DNA of 64,000 nucleotides, from NCBI GenBank assembly GCA_965153455.1, contig OZ234494.1, forward strand, positions 9,424,001 to 9,488,000, written 5' to 3'. The stretch's first letter is position 1. Each line of letters opens with the position of its first letter. A program made the translations under genes and the position numbers. This document shows, piece after piece, positions 48,456 to 61,010 of this stretch. A model generated the notes under the pieces. The model had not been told where the DNA came from, ran no database searches, and saw only the letters and a list, made by a program, of their open reading frames with translations. This DNA is from Sphagnum compactum (lineage: Eukaryota; Bryophyta; Sphagnopsida; Sphagnales).

Positions 48456-49214
48456 CAATGACTCTACGTACCGTTTTCTTTTTTTGTCCACCTGGTAAAC
48501 AGGAATGTTCGGTGATAAAGAATGCAAATGATGTGGCCCCTGTTTTAGGGTTAGGATTAGAAGTGTTGGGAGATGATGGGAGTGCAAGGGGGTCGAGCAC
48601 AGTCTTGCATTGCCGACTTTGTGACATGATAAAGTCAACACTATTACTAGCACTACTACTACTACTACTACTAGGTCATCATAAAGTGAATAACAAAATT
48701 TCTCTCTAGAAGAAGTAACCAAGAAGTGATTTGATCGGACATTGGCACTTGCTTTTGGTACCTGCCCTTATTAACATGCCACCCCAAACCTTTTTTTGGT
48801 AACTCCTTTTACAGTATTCTGAGGGTGTTTTCCTTAGGGTTAAACCCTAAACCTTCAGTCACTCTGGGTTATTCACCTTGGTTGCAGCCTCAGGTGGCTT
48901 CCCTCAAACTAATTCTTTTTCACAAGTCTATTTTATGAAGTTTTCAACTCTTTATAACATGTTGTTTTTCTCAAATGAAAATGTTTTCCAAAGGTCTTAA
49001 ATATCCATATATATATAACTCTTTTTTTCAAAAGCCTTACATTTTTTGAGTGAACCATGTGATTCAACATATACATGATTGAAAACATGATTAATTAATA
49101 ATAACTCCCCAAATCATTATTAAATTATAAAATCTCAACGCCTAATAAATTACCAATGTTAATCCCTAAATAATTACATAATTATCAAACTATTTACATC
49201 AAATTATAATCATA

Positions 49215-49390
49215 TTAACTAATAACCCCTGAAAGCAAGCATCTCGAAGAGAGCGATGGGAGGTCTTGCTGTATCGGCCTACATCATTATTATGCTGGGT
49301 AATGCCATTGCCTTGCCAAAAGGTGTAGCACTCAACTTCACTCAATATGATTGTGGTGATTTGGATTTTCAAATGCTAATTGTGACACTC
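49215..49390. repeat. Dispersed repeat shared with 59.53-59.71 kb
   Basis: From ttaactaataacccct to ggattttcaaatgctaattgt, this stretch matches 59527-59712, including gggaggt-ttg-tgtat-ggcctacat, gccattgcc-tgccaaa and cactcaatatgatt. The other copy directly follows the LINE coding remnant, so this one may be a truncated LINE 3' end. Confidence 0.65.
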
Positions 49391-50869
49391 TCACTCACCC
49401 ACTATTTTCTGGCGGGTTTGGGGTAACCTGGTCTATCTTCCCCACTCACCCACCCACCAGATTTGAGTACCTAGTGTCCACTATTTGTTATTTTGATAAA
49501 TCATTCTGCTGCTAAACGACGTACCTATCATCCAACAGTTTCCAATATTTTTCTCATTCATTAATGAAATTGGGCAATTTTTTGTGTCATTAGACTTACA
49601 AACTAAAGAGCTACAAATGTTCTTTGAGAGTCAGAAGTACAGGAGCGAGGCAGAAAACACAGGAAATAAGATGAGTGATAGTTTTGTTCAATTTTTTTTT
49701 CAAAACCCTCTCTAGTTCTAGCCAATATCTTTCTCATTTTCGGTCTGTTTTGAGTGATTTAGGGTGGGGGGTGGCTGGCCGACAGCAGTTGATGTTGTTT
49801 TTTTCTTTCTTTCTTTCAGAGGTTTTGTAGGGTGGCACGGGACTGGAGCATAGTGTTGCAATGATATTGTTGTTTTTCTCTTGCTTTCTTTCCTTCAGGG
49901 GTTTTGTTGGGCAGCATGGGTGTGAGGTTACATTGTTCCATCAGATTTCTTTCTCTGTTTTTGAAATTTTTTAATCTTTTTGTGAACATCATAAAGGAAT
50001 AGGTCGGTTTGTTTCTTCAATAGAAGAAACTCTAGTTTGAAGAGGTCACTCACTAGATGCTCTCACAATCTAAATACCAGTTTGTTTCTACACAATTTTT
50101 GCACATGGCTTCATGCTACTGGTGATGGGTTTAGGTCTTGGGCTTGGGGTTTTCTCCTCTTAGCCCAATGGGCCCCAATCCTGGGTTTTCTCCTCTTAGC
50201 CCAATGGGCCCCATCCTGGGTTTTCTCCTCTTTGCCTAATGGGCACCATCCTAGCTGTTTGGATTCAAGTGTTACAGCTACTTTCTCGCTCTCCACTACA
50301 GCTTGGTCAATGCCATATCCGTTTGGACGAGAAGAATCTCACATGTAGCGTACCCTCTGAAGAAAATTGTGAAGTAGATCTGATAATTGTTTTTCCAAAT
50401 TCTGGTGATACAGAAACTGAGCTGCTGCCGTCCAATTCTATTTACAATAGGTGTTTTGCTGTTGATGGTTTTATTTTATTTTTAATTTATTTATTTATAG
50501 CCCCCAAATCTTTGTGTCCTTGTAAACAGGGAAGGAGAAAGGAAAGGATCCCCTCGGAACCCTAGATGTTTGTTAGTGTTATCCTTGGCAAGACAATGAT
50601 TTGTGGGCCGCGCGGCCTTCTTCTTCGTAGTCGTTTTCTTCTTCCGGGCACAACACACGGCGCACAGCTGCTGGTTTGCTTCTGACCACTCACCATCCAT
50701 CGTCCAAGGTCAGCTGTTGTTTTTCTCTTTCTTTCTTTCACCAAGAGTTTTGTGTGCGGCACGTAACGATGGGGGTGGGGCATAGTGTTGCAATGACGTC
50801 TTTGTAACATCATAAAGTCATAGTTTCTCTTCAGAAGAAGGAACCAAGGTATTTTTTTAGAACACTTAC

Positions 50870-52985
50870 TAACCTACCCCCATGATCACTAACCTTTGTT
50901 CGCCCATTCACTATCCTTAATTAGATGCATGAAATTTTTTTCATCCAAAACTCGAATGAAATTCTTCAAATGGATGAACAAATAAAAAATAAAATAAAAA
51001 TGTTGGTAGGTTTAGATTGGTGCCGAACCTGTGCCTAGGTTTGAAAATTTGAAGAAAACTGAAAAATGAAAAAGGAAGTCCAAATTGGACCCACTCGAGC
51101 CTCCTTCAAGGCATGCGAGCTTGCCCTGATGCATGCAAGCCTCTGCTCGTGCTTGAACCTTGGAGGTTCAAAAAATAGCTCAAGCTCCCAACTATCGTGG
51201 TTGGAGTTCGATTCTTTCCACCACCACCCCTTCTATTTTATTTTTCTTCCTTCTCCTCCCTTGCCTCCTTCTCTTTTCCTTTTTCTTCTTCCTTTCCTCC
51301 TTTTTTTACTTCTCTTGTTCTACTGCAGTTGCAGTTCTTCGCCCAAAGTTGCTGAAAATGTGGCCAAGGAGGGGAACTCCCCACTTTCTGCATGGCGCAC
51401 AGACACCAACCAAAGGAGACCACGTGGGGGGTGGGGGGGGGGCGACAATTACGATCTGCCCCCTTAATGCTATTACGTTCTCCTTCAAACAAAAAGGAGC
51501 ACTTGCAAGGAGGTGAACCCTCCCCGCCTTCCTTCCAAATTTAGCCAATGAATAATCGAAATCTAGGAGCTTGGAGCACCCAACACTTTTTGGGTGGTAG
51601 TGGCGGCATTCCTCACTACCAGTGCTACCTATTCCTGTTGATGCCAAAGAAGAGAAAGGGAGAAAGAGAGAAAAGATAAAAAAATAAAAGCAAGAAAACA
51701 CAAAGGGGTCTTCTTGTGCCCAAACCAAAACCAAAGGTCCTCATCTTGTGTGTGTGTGTGTGTGTAACCTCCAAACTCCAAGGATTACGCCTTGTTTGAA
51801 TTCAATTCCCACAAGAGTTGTACATGAAAAAGAGGTACAAAAACATCAAAATTGTCAGGCAAATTTCTTTAATAGACCAAGATCCATGAACAAACGATAT
51901 TTACAACAAGAGCAAATTTTTTGCAAAATCAACTTGCAATATAAAAACCAAAACAAACGACACAACACTTGTTGTTAACCCAAACTCCGATGCATAATAC
52001 ACACACACACAAAACAAAAAAAACTCAATGTTAAACAACTCTAGCCTGGTTGTAGCACAAAAACAACTAGCTACACTTTTGGTGATTCAAAAAATTGACT
52101 CATTTGCAACAATGCAAAAATCCAAGCCCAAAACGTAAAAAAATCAAAACACTTGCATAACAAAGAAAATTACAAAACAAAAACTATGTTTTGAAATTTC
52201 AAATCACCAAAAGTGATTTGAGGTCACACAAAATGAGATTATATCCCATGACAAATATCCCAAACCTTGTTCACATATGAATTAGTTCAAAATTAATTAA
52301 TTAACTTAACTAACCCAATTTATCTTTAATTAACTAGGACCTAACTAATCAACTAAACTAACACACATGACAATAGCCTAATAGTGTAATAAATAATGAC
52401 CATGCAAAATTGCTTAATAAAAAATAGGATTCAAAATGAAAGATTTGAAGGTCGATAGCCCATAATATATTGCTGTCAAAAAGGCTATTTGTCCATCTAT
52501 TTGTTGTTAGTACTTGTCCAATGTTTTGTTTTTTAATCTTTTGTCCATTGCCCACATGAGAAATCTGAACCATTTTATAAATAAATAAGTAAATAATAAT
52601 AATAATAATAATATTAATATTGTTATTTTAAACCTTTTTTTTTCATTGTCACCATAGCCATCTTTGTCTTTCATTTACCAGGTGACTCCTCTTTAATTAC
52701 CATGATTTGACCTTGATTTTAATGTTTTGAAATTGAAGTTCTAACCAATTATTAATGAAATGGTTCTAGTACATATAATTAGATCTAGACTCTTTCAATC
52801 ATCAATTAGCCACAAGCCTTAGGCTTCAAGGTTTAAGATATATTCAAAGTGCTGCCACAAGTGCAACAATAATACAATCCATCCATTGGGTATCTGAAAT
52901 TTATTAAAGAAAACCCTTCCATAGACATGACCCACTCATTATTTTGACCTCATTTATTGTGATCAAATAATGAGAAAATGTTTCC
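50870..52985. other. No gene recognised
   Basis: Frames at 51066-51516 on either strand are low-complexity (Pro/Phe/Leu/Ser or Lys/Glu) and overlap CTT-rich DNA. GT and AC microsatellites occur at 51748-51766 and 52001-52014, and AATA/AAT repeats at 52575-52620. No host gene is supported. Confidence 0.4.
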
Positions 52986-52990
52986 ATGTC

Positions 52991-54920
52991 TTAAAACCTT
53001 TCCTTATTTGAAAATAAGATTTCATTCCCATTTGGTAGGCAAGAATGACTAGTATGCTTGACCATTGTCAATTCCTTGGATAGCTTATCCCAAGTAAAAG
53101 CATTTTTGACTACCATTGTCAGTTTGTTCAATGATGGGTGGGTAGTGTAGAACTCACCAAAAAGTGGGCAACCACACTGGAAGAGTGTGTCCACAATCCC
53201 ACTAATCATGTGCAAACCAAGGTTGGGCATTTGGGCAGGTTTTAGGTTAGGTTTTGGGATGTCCCCACATACCCTACACATGTAAGCACAGGGACATGGC
53301 CAAAAAAAGCATGCTTAGATCAGCATACCCAAGAGGAGGAGGAGGAGGAGGAGGAGGAGGATTTTAATCAACAATTTTCTACATACTTACAACAAGAGTT
53401 TGGAGCCAGAACTACTAACTTGAGGTCACAATAACATCTGGAAAAATACTTGAAGGCCGATTTTACAGTCAGATCAAGCATGATGATGGCACAATGCGCA
53501 CCAATTCTGGATCAAGATAAAACCAATGAAAAACAGTTAGAAAGTAAGTTGGATCCAGATCATGAATCCAGCAAGCATCAGCATTACATAAGCACGAAAA
53601 TGAGGAGAAATCGATCAGCAAAGAAAAGAGAAAACCATAGCACAAGACAGGATTGCGGAAGTGGTTTGAATGACAGCTAATGAATATATGCACATGTGCA
53701 GGGGCTTTCAAACATCATTCAAAACATGTATCACATTGAGCACCTATATAAAACTGTGGGGGGGAAAAACAAACAAAACTTACAAGTATCCATCCCGAAG
53801 ACCTCTGGGATTCTCTTGGCCAGAGTTTGTGTGCCAGCAGTCAAACTGGATGCGGCCTGAGTTGGTAGAGAAGTGAAGAGTATGAACTTCCACGGCAGTA
53901 GTGGCTGCAATATAATAATGTGGAGGAACCTCTGCAACAAAACCATTGCTCCTAATTACCATCTACCTACAAGATGTTCCATCAAAGCAAAAGGGAGAGA
54001 AGGTAATGGAGCAATGCTTCAACACAAACCATGCAAATCCACATTCTTTTGAAGCAAAAATGGTACTATTCAGCAAAGCCATAATTTCTAGATTGTTTTG
54101 GCAATATACAAAGGTGAGCTCATACATTGCTCATAGATATTTCTGTACAAATAGAAATGAAACGTTTTGATACTTACCATGACATAAATTCTTATTGAAT
54201 TCAGCACTCGAACAGGCACTCAAATGACTTTTCAGAAACCCACCTGCAACAAGATCAAGAGAAACATCCATTCTTAAAACTATATCCAATACCTCCAGGG
54301 AGCCTTGAAGGTTTACAGATTTTCCTCTACATCTGATAAAGTATGTACATTTTCCGCTACATTTTTATTGAAGCTGTATATACACGAACAGCTTCAAAGA
54401 CAGAACTTATTCACGGAAATTATTCACGAACTGCTTCAAAGACAGAAATTATGTAATCTGAGAAGATCTTAGTGGTAGAGAAAACGGGCGCCCAACAAAC
54501 GTTAAGCCACATGTACCTGTTGTGCCTGGATCACCGACGATGATGAGCTTGAAGGCTGGTGGAGGGCAATGATCTACAGTTGTGAAAGCCTTCAAAGAAA
54601 CAAAACCAACAAGATTATGCAGCATCGCAGGAGTTAGAGGAAAGATCAGTGTCAAAATGTGTATTCGCGGATTTAATAAGACCCAAATTCAAACATTTGT
54701 ATTCTTCTGATGGAAAATTGTAAAAGCTCAAGTACCATACACCTGGCCATCGCGTCAGCAGCAGCAGCAACAGAGCAGCACAGGCAACAGCAGCAAACAA
54801 CAATAGCACTAGCAGCCACAGCAGGGATCTTCCGCCTACTTCTACCTGAAAGAATACGGAAGAGACTATTCCCAGAATAAATGTCAATTGCAACAAGAGA
54901 AGTAGAAGTTTAAGTACCAT
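52991..54920 (-). pseudogene. Truncated Ran-like gene with a replaced C-terminus (copy B)
   Basis: Exons collinear with copy A: start codon 54920-54918, then 54589-54517, 54243-54178, 53904-53784, 53506-53420 and 53273 onward. Motifs include [14 protein letters not shown], the same damaged G1 and SACSSAEF segment as copy [21 protein letters not shown] (closer to Ran's DTAGQE than copy A) and [10 protein letters not shown]. Ran homology stops about 53255, after VCGDIP. The G4 and G5 motifs and the acidic tail are missing. The frame nevertheless stays open into unrelated sequence to a stop at 52991, so a 210-aa chimera is possible on paper. Intron 1 contains a CAG/CAA-rich block (about 54758-54835) that copy A lacks. 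I rate it a pseudogene unless transcripts show otherwise. Confidence 0.7.
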
Positions 54921-55410
54921 AGTTCCGACGTTCCTCACGTCCGGCGCGGTGACCTCCACGAGATTCTCCTGCCTGCAATAAGAACAACAATAACAACAAC
55001 AAGAATAAGAACAAAAACAACAAGGTTTCGAATTCGATGTTTTTGATCTGTTCAGGATTTGATCGCGAAGTTGGAAGCATAAAAACAAAATAAAAACACT
55101 CACCAGCTGCAACACTCACGACGGCAGGAGCATACAACAACAACAACAGGAGATACAGCTACAGGAGCCCCGCTTTCACCGTCAAATACTCATTCAAACA
55201 ACGCGCAATACAAGCAAATTGCTCCGTAGACAAGCAATGCGGAAGGAGCATTCGTTAGGAGCATTCGTTAGGGAGCATTTGGAGGAAAATTTAAAAATAT
55301 TTTTATTCTCATTTTCTAAATTTAAAGATTTCCCTATGGACTTTTCCTTCTTTTCCTTGCAGCCATTGTACATTCATTCCAAAGCTGTCCAATTAGGATT
55401 TGAGCCCCCA

Positions 55411-55430
55411 CCCCCCCCCCCCCCCCCCCC
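55411..55430. repeat. Poly-C run of 20
   Basis: Twenty C residues follow CCCCCA and precede an AAG/GAA tract, within the 5' flank of Ran-like copy B. The run is absent from the matching place near copy A. Confidence 0.9.
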
Positions 55431-56464
55431 AAAAGAAGAAGAAGGTTTGGAATTACCTACCCAGGTTTCGAGTTTTGTCAAGCATTGAACAACATACTGT
55501 CGCCGAACTTTGGTTCTTTGTTCTTCCCTCCTTTCCAAACAAGCTCTTTGGCATAACTAAGGATCTCCTAAGCAGAGGTGGCTGTTCTCAACCACACTGA
55601 ACCAACGCCCACCAGTACACCATCCATTGGAAACCCAGTATTATTTTAGTTATGGACAAACCTCAACTGAGTTAATATTTGGTCCAGTAACCAATTCTGT
55701 AAGAAATAGGTCTCATATATAGGTAAATAGGTAAGAAAAATAGGTAACTACTATGTAAATAGATAAACGCTGTTTTTACTACCTACCTACTGAATTAACA
55801 ACCATACTTAGCTAAGGAACTGGAACACAACAGAAAACTGTTTTTCGACCACTTATCATCCATCGTCCAAGGTGACCTGGTAGTTCAGAGTGCTTTTTCT
55901 CTTTCAGTCTTTCGCCAAGAGGTTTGGGGGCGGGGCATAGTGTTGCAATGACATCTTTGTAAGATCATAAAGTGATAGTTTCTCTTTAGAAGAAGTAACC
56001 AAGAAGATATTTGATAGAACATCAGCGCTCTCTTTTGGTACCTCCCATTAACATTCCACTCTAAACCTTTTTTTGTAACTCCCTTTACTGTATTCCATGG
56101 GTGTTTTCATAAGGGTTACACCCTAAACCTTCAGTCACTCTGGGTTATTCACCTTGATTGCAGCCTCAGGTCTCTTCCCTCAAACTTTGTGAGGTTCCCT
56201 CCCCTTAGTTTTATAGTGTTAGAGCTTGGAAAATAGGGGGTGGCTACAGTTTTATTTTTCACCTCCACATTTATGGCATGGAGTGGGGATGTTGTTGCAA
56301 CAGATTTCTTTTCTCTGTTTCTGATTTTTTAATTTTTTTTGTGAATATCATAAAGCTATAGGTTGGTTTTTTTCTTCAATAGAACAAACTCTAGTTAGAA
56401 GCAGCCACTAGCAAGATGCTTTTGGACCACAATGCCAGTTTTTATTCTACACAATAATTTGTTA

Positions 56465-57225
56465 AAATTATGTCTATTTCAATGGTTACCCCATTGTTTC
56501 CTACCTATTTGCCCTTCTCTATTTGTCCTCCTAAATGCATTTTGGGGCATCTTCAGACCCTGCAGTATGTGACCCTGCAAAAATATTTTTCACATCCTAG
56601 TTTAATTATTTACTTCTTTGGAACCTCACCCATAAAACTTTTACATATTGGTGGCCCCCCAGCAACAGTTGAATGGCAGTTCGAGCAACATTTTTTACAG
56701 TTGCTTGAGCAGCATAATTGGTCGAGCGACGAGATCCTTTAAACCCCAATGAACTTTGATAAAAGTAGCCACCAAAATAGGTGGTGGACTACCACTAACA
56801 AACCATCTGGACCAATCATTATGATGAGCCAATTAGAAATAGTGACCAGACATCAATCTTGTTTTTACAATGGTTGCTGCAGGTGCACGGAGTTGCATCA
56901 CCTTTAACAGCCACCGCAAACTGTAAAATGATGCGAGACAAAACTATATCTTGAACCAAACCGGCATATTTTGACTTTTCTTCATCCAATTTTACTCTCC
57001 AGGATCACATACTGAGCACCATTGGTATGCTCTTAGTACCTTGGTGGCTTTGGCACAAATTAAATTAGTTTTACAAATGAAAAAAATTAATTTTTATTTT
57101 TCTCAAACAATAAAAAAAATGGAAGAAAAATTTGAGGAATCTTTTGGAATATTTGAAAATGTTCTATTTTCCAAATTTAATCTTCAAAATTAATTAATCA
57201 TTTGGCAAACATGTGTTGACACTAC
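56465..57225. other. No gene recognised
   Basis: A frame at 56470-56742 shows no known domain. The stretch lies between the end of the segmental duplication and the LINE remnant and may include unrecognised 5' LINE sequence. Confidence 0.35.
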
Positions 57226-57289
57226 CCTTGTACAAAAGGTATGTAACAAAGCCTAAGTCTTTTGTATCAATTAGTTGTCCGCACATTGG

Positions 57290-59270
57290 TTATTCAATTC
57301 AAAGATACATTTGCACAATATTTTAATTCACACCAATTTGGGGTGATAACATCGGGCGGGTGCAAGACAATTATTCATGGGGTTAAACTTATGTTGAATC
57401 TACATTCAAAGTGGGTGGTATGACAGGCGGATGTTCGAAATGTGTTTAATTCAGTCTTTTGAGCAACCATTTTTTAGGAGTTACAATTTTTTATCGACAC
57501 TTTGGATCAACTTTTATCATTTGTTCGTCAATTTTATGCACGCCCATTTTCATTATATTTTTCAAAGGCTTCTAGGCACAGGGATTTCATTGTCATTTCA
57601 TCCAAATCTAATACATGACAAGGGCATCCTTTGGGAGGAGTGTTGTTTGCACTAGCTCATCTTCGCACTCTCCATCCTATTACAACAACCCACTCTACTT
57701 GTGTTTTTCTTTCATTGGCAGATGATACGCACATAGTTGATCCTACCTCGAATGTGTTACTTTTTTTTACAATTATAAAAGGATTTTGGCACAGACTTTC
57801 AGTGCAGCTGACGAAGTGTGTCACCTAGTCTCCACAAAGGTTAGACCAATCTATATCACTTCCTCCAGATTTTCTTACACTTAAGTCCGGTCTTCGTATT
57901 TTAGGTGCTCTAGTGGGTTCTTTGCCATTCGTGGAATCCTTTGTATTAGAATCACTTCGGGGGACCTTAGCATGATTGTTAACCTTTCTATGCTCGTAGA
58001 TTTTCAAGCAACTTTTGCAATATTTTTCACTTTGTTATGCCCAACGGCTAAGCTACTTACAACGTATTGTATTTCCATCACCATGTATCTTGTAGCATTA
58101 TATCGAATTTGATGTTCGTACCATATTTATGTTAAAAAAGCTATTAGGTTCAGGATCCTTTGGCATCACAGTGAACCATTTGGCTCGTTATCAGGTCACT
58201 CTTCTTACTTCTTCATGGGGGCTAGGCCTTCCCTTAGTGGTTTGACGTGTTGCCCCTACCTTTTTAGGATGTTAGGCTTTGATTACTCATGCACTAATCT
58301 TTCGTTTCCAACAGGATGATCACCCTACTTTCTTGATGTGGTGGCACATGTAAAAACCAATACTTATCCCTTATAGGTCGCACTATGGGATACCCGTGCG
58401 ATGTTACCTGAGGTCATCTGATCACATGTTTTGCTTTTCGAAAGTCTAATAGTGCAATCCTATCTTCAAACGCAATTTTCTTTGATGGACCAATCACACA
58501 AGCAAGAATTTACTTCACTTCTAGCAAATGTTCCTTTAGATGTTGTGCGAGCATGTCTTTGCTCTTGTGTAGGTCCAGTAGCAAGGGCTTGGTCATTAGC
58601 TTGTTCTAGCACCCCTTCATTTCATTTATCCTCTGCCCATCATCTTTCACGATGCTAATGTGATCCTACCATTGATGATTTGGGTATTCATTTGTTACAT
58701 TGCCGATGTGGGAATGAATGCACTACAGCCCATGATACACTATTGTATCATGATACAGCCCATTACAACTATCACATTGGAGATTGGAGCTCACATATAA
58801 AGAGAGGTTTCTCACCTTTTCCCCCCACCACACACAAAGACAAGTGGATATTGTCATCACCAGAAACAATTTTCAAACCTTGATGGATGTTCTTATTACC
58901 AATCCGACTCATACAAATTTGGTGCAACATGCTTTGACAACAACAACACATGCAACGATAGTAATTATTCAAAACAAAGCATGATCCTACATAGAATGAA
59001 TGCCAAGAAATTATTTCATTCCCCTTGCCATAGAGACCTACGGTTGTTTCCTTTTTTATTTCATGTATAACTCGCCATTAGCAAACCTCCTTGATACCTT
59101 TGATGTTTATATTTCATTATAGGCAATGAGTGACGATAACACTATAGTGTGCGCTAACCATTGTGAATCTTCAATGGGCTAACATGTTTAGTCACAGTTC
59201 ATCATTTCTTCCACACATATTGGCTAGTGCACCTCCATCCCTAGCTAATTTGTGGCATAGGATGTCCTTT
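57290..59270 (+). pseudogene. LINE-type reverse transcriptase pseudogene
   Basis: Plus-strand frames follow a non-LTR retrotransposon polymerase. In order: FAQYFNSHQFGVITSGGCKTI; QADVRNVFNSV, whose Asp fits RT motif A; FVRQFYARPFSLYF; GHPLGGVLFALAH; and VFLSLADDTHIVDP, where ADD fits the catalytic motif C. After a frameshift come SISLPPDFLT-KSGLRILGALVGSLPFVESFVLESL and, further on, GIHLLHCRCGNECTTAHDTLL and PTHTNLVQHALTTTTHATIV, a C-terminal region. Many stops and shifts make it inactive. No 5' end, poly-A tail or target duplication was fixed. The RT identification is firm; clade assignment would need a tree. Confidence 0.85.
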
Positions 59271-59385
59271 TATCATTATGTCTTCCACTTCATTATTATT
59301 GTTTGATGGTTTTGGTTTTCCTTTCGTGTGTTTACATTTGCATCGACATGCCTTGTACTTTTTGTGGATGGATTTCCATCCTTGT

Positions 59386-59406
59386 TTATATATATATATA
59401 TATATA
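59386..59406. repeat. (TA)n microsatellite
   Basis: About ten TA units. A similar tract lies at 60697-60727. Confidence 0.9.
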
Positions 59407-59526
59407 GGTCTTTTTTTGTATTTGAACAAGTAGGTATTTTCATGCATAACAATGCGTAGGTTTTTCTCTTCTTGTCTTCAAGACCCAGGTCCTTAAAATA
59501 TCCTACGATATGTATCTAGTGGTTGT

Positions 59527-59712
59527 ATTAACTAATAACCTCTAACTAGTTCATGAAATGCCCTTGCATATAATGGTGGGAGGTTTTGATGTATTGGCCT
59601 ACATCGGTTATTATGCCAAGTGATGCCCTAATGCCATTGCCGTGCCAAAGGCATAGCACTCAGCTTCACTCAATATGATTTTGGCAATTTGGGTTTTCAA
59701 ATGTTAATTGTC
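59527..59712 (+). repeat. Probable LINE 3' trailer, matching 49.2 kb
   Basis: Homologous over its length to 49215-49390. It begins about 250 bp after the last recognisable LINE coding sequence, so it may be that element's untranslated 3' end. Confidence 0.5.
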
Positions 59713-59714
59713 CA

Positions 59715-60693
59715 AATTTGTAATTGCAACTACATCAACTCAAGAATGGAAACTACTTGAATTAAAGGTCACTTTAGACTCAAGTCCAAGGACCAAAGTT
59801 TAATGAAACCAAGCATTCCTACCGGTCAAGAGCTTTAAATTGGTCACAAGGCCTTTAGACAAGGATATATGACCAAGACAAATCAAATTGTGATTTTAGG
59901 TTACATGGCATCATTTTGGAAGGAAAACCAATTGGTCTGGACTAAAAAAAAAGCTTAAAGGAGAGTTCATGGTTTGGAGAACCAAAATGTAAGCTAAGGT
60001 TCACGGTTGCTCATTATTATTATTTTTGCGTTTTTCATTGTTTTTTTTTACCCTTGTTCAAATTTTGTGAAAATGGAAGACATGCTATGGATTGAGGACA
60101 TTGTTGAGAGCACACCAACTCCATCATTTTTGACCAATTCTAGAGTTGAAATGGCAAATTTTGTGGATCTTCACAAGGTGGTTACTAAAAATGCATTTTC
60201 AACCTTTCCAAATGCATGAAATGGAGGTGAAAACAAAAAATTAAAAAACACCAAGGTAAAGAAAAAAAAGCAAAGATTAACTTAATCCTCTCACATGTCA
60301 ATCACACTTTTTTTATATTGAACTCTTGAATTGGACCTCCGGCCTTTAAACACACTCATTGTACTTTAGAAAAAGGTGTTTCTTTGTAAAATATGAAAAA
60401 GGGTCCAATTCAAGGTCCAATTTGCTTCAAATTGGTGCTTGGACTTTTGGTCTAAAATGGCCCTTGTCTGAAATGACCCTAAGCATAGATGTGAGACATT
60501 CATTTCTGCTTTAACCAATCTTTGGTGCATTTTGAAGTTTTCTTCCAAGAACACCACAAAATCAGACAAATTAAGAAATTTCAAATTGACTACCTATCTT
60601 TCCATCAATCAAACTTGGGCTCGGTGTTGCTATGCACTACTAGTGAAGATGAAATGACAAAAAAAAAAGAGGAGGTTACATTTGAAAACTTTG

Positions 60694-60732
<39 letters not shown>

Positions 60733-61010
60733 TCAAATTGTACAAAATATCGCCCAATTATCATCCATGGGGAGATTTAATCAGCCATCCTTGTTTTTAA
60801 TTCATTGAAATTTTCGAAGCAATTAAGGTGGATAAACATTAAATCTCCTAAGCAAGTGGAAATTAAATCTTTAAATTAGGTATTTAAGGGAGAAGTTTTT
60901 ATTGGAAACTAGTTTAATCTCAAAGAAAAAAAAACATGTTAATCTCTTGAAATAATATCAACATATTCAAATGAAATAACACATACTAGTGGTACCCGTG
61001 ACCTTCAATC
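59715..61010. other. No gene recognised
   Basis: AT-rich DNA with a TA microsatellite at 60697-60727. The frame 60007-60219 has a hydrophobic start (IIIFAFFIVFF) but no family match. Nothing supports a gene. Confidence 0.4.

Larger units (their letters stand above)
43900..56460. repeat. Segmental duplication carrying the Ran-like genes
   Basis: Copy A, from within the exon at 44635 through its 5' flank to about 50.1 kb, is paralogous to copy B, about 53.25-56.46 kb, in the same orientation. Shared blocks include the Ran-like exons and introns, 47.94-48.02 with 55.51-55.61, 48.06-48.25 with 55.66-55.87, 48.67-48.91 with 55.96-56.20, and 49.95-50.10 with 56.31-56.46. Further partial copies of the flank lie at about 49.80-49.87 and 50.68-50.86. 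Both copies have gained and lost insertions since. Confidence 0.75.

Noticed and set aside
51066-51516. Open frames of 118-142 codons on both strands
   Set aside because: Composition-driven: CTT/CCT-rich DNA yields Leu/Phe/Ser/Pro or Lys/Glu strings with no domain.
58680-58984. Separate small genes in the 58.7-59.0 kb frames
   Set aside because: Their peptides (HCRCGNECTTAHDTLL, TNPTHTNLVQHAL) follow the LINE polymerase C-terminal region in order, so they are pieces of that pseudogene.
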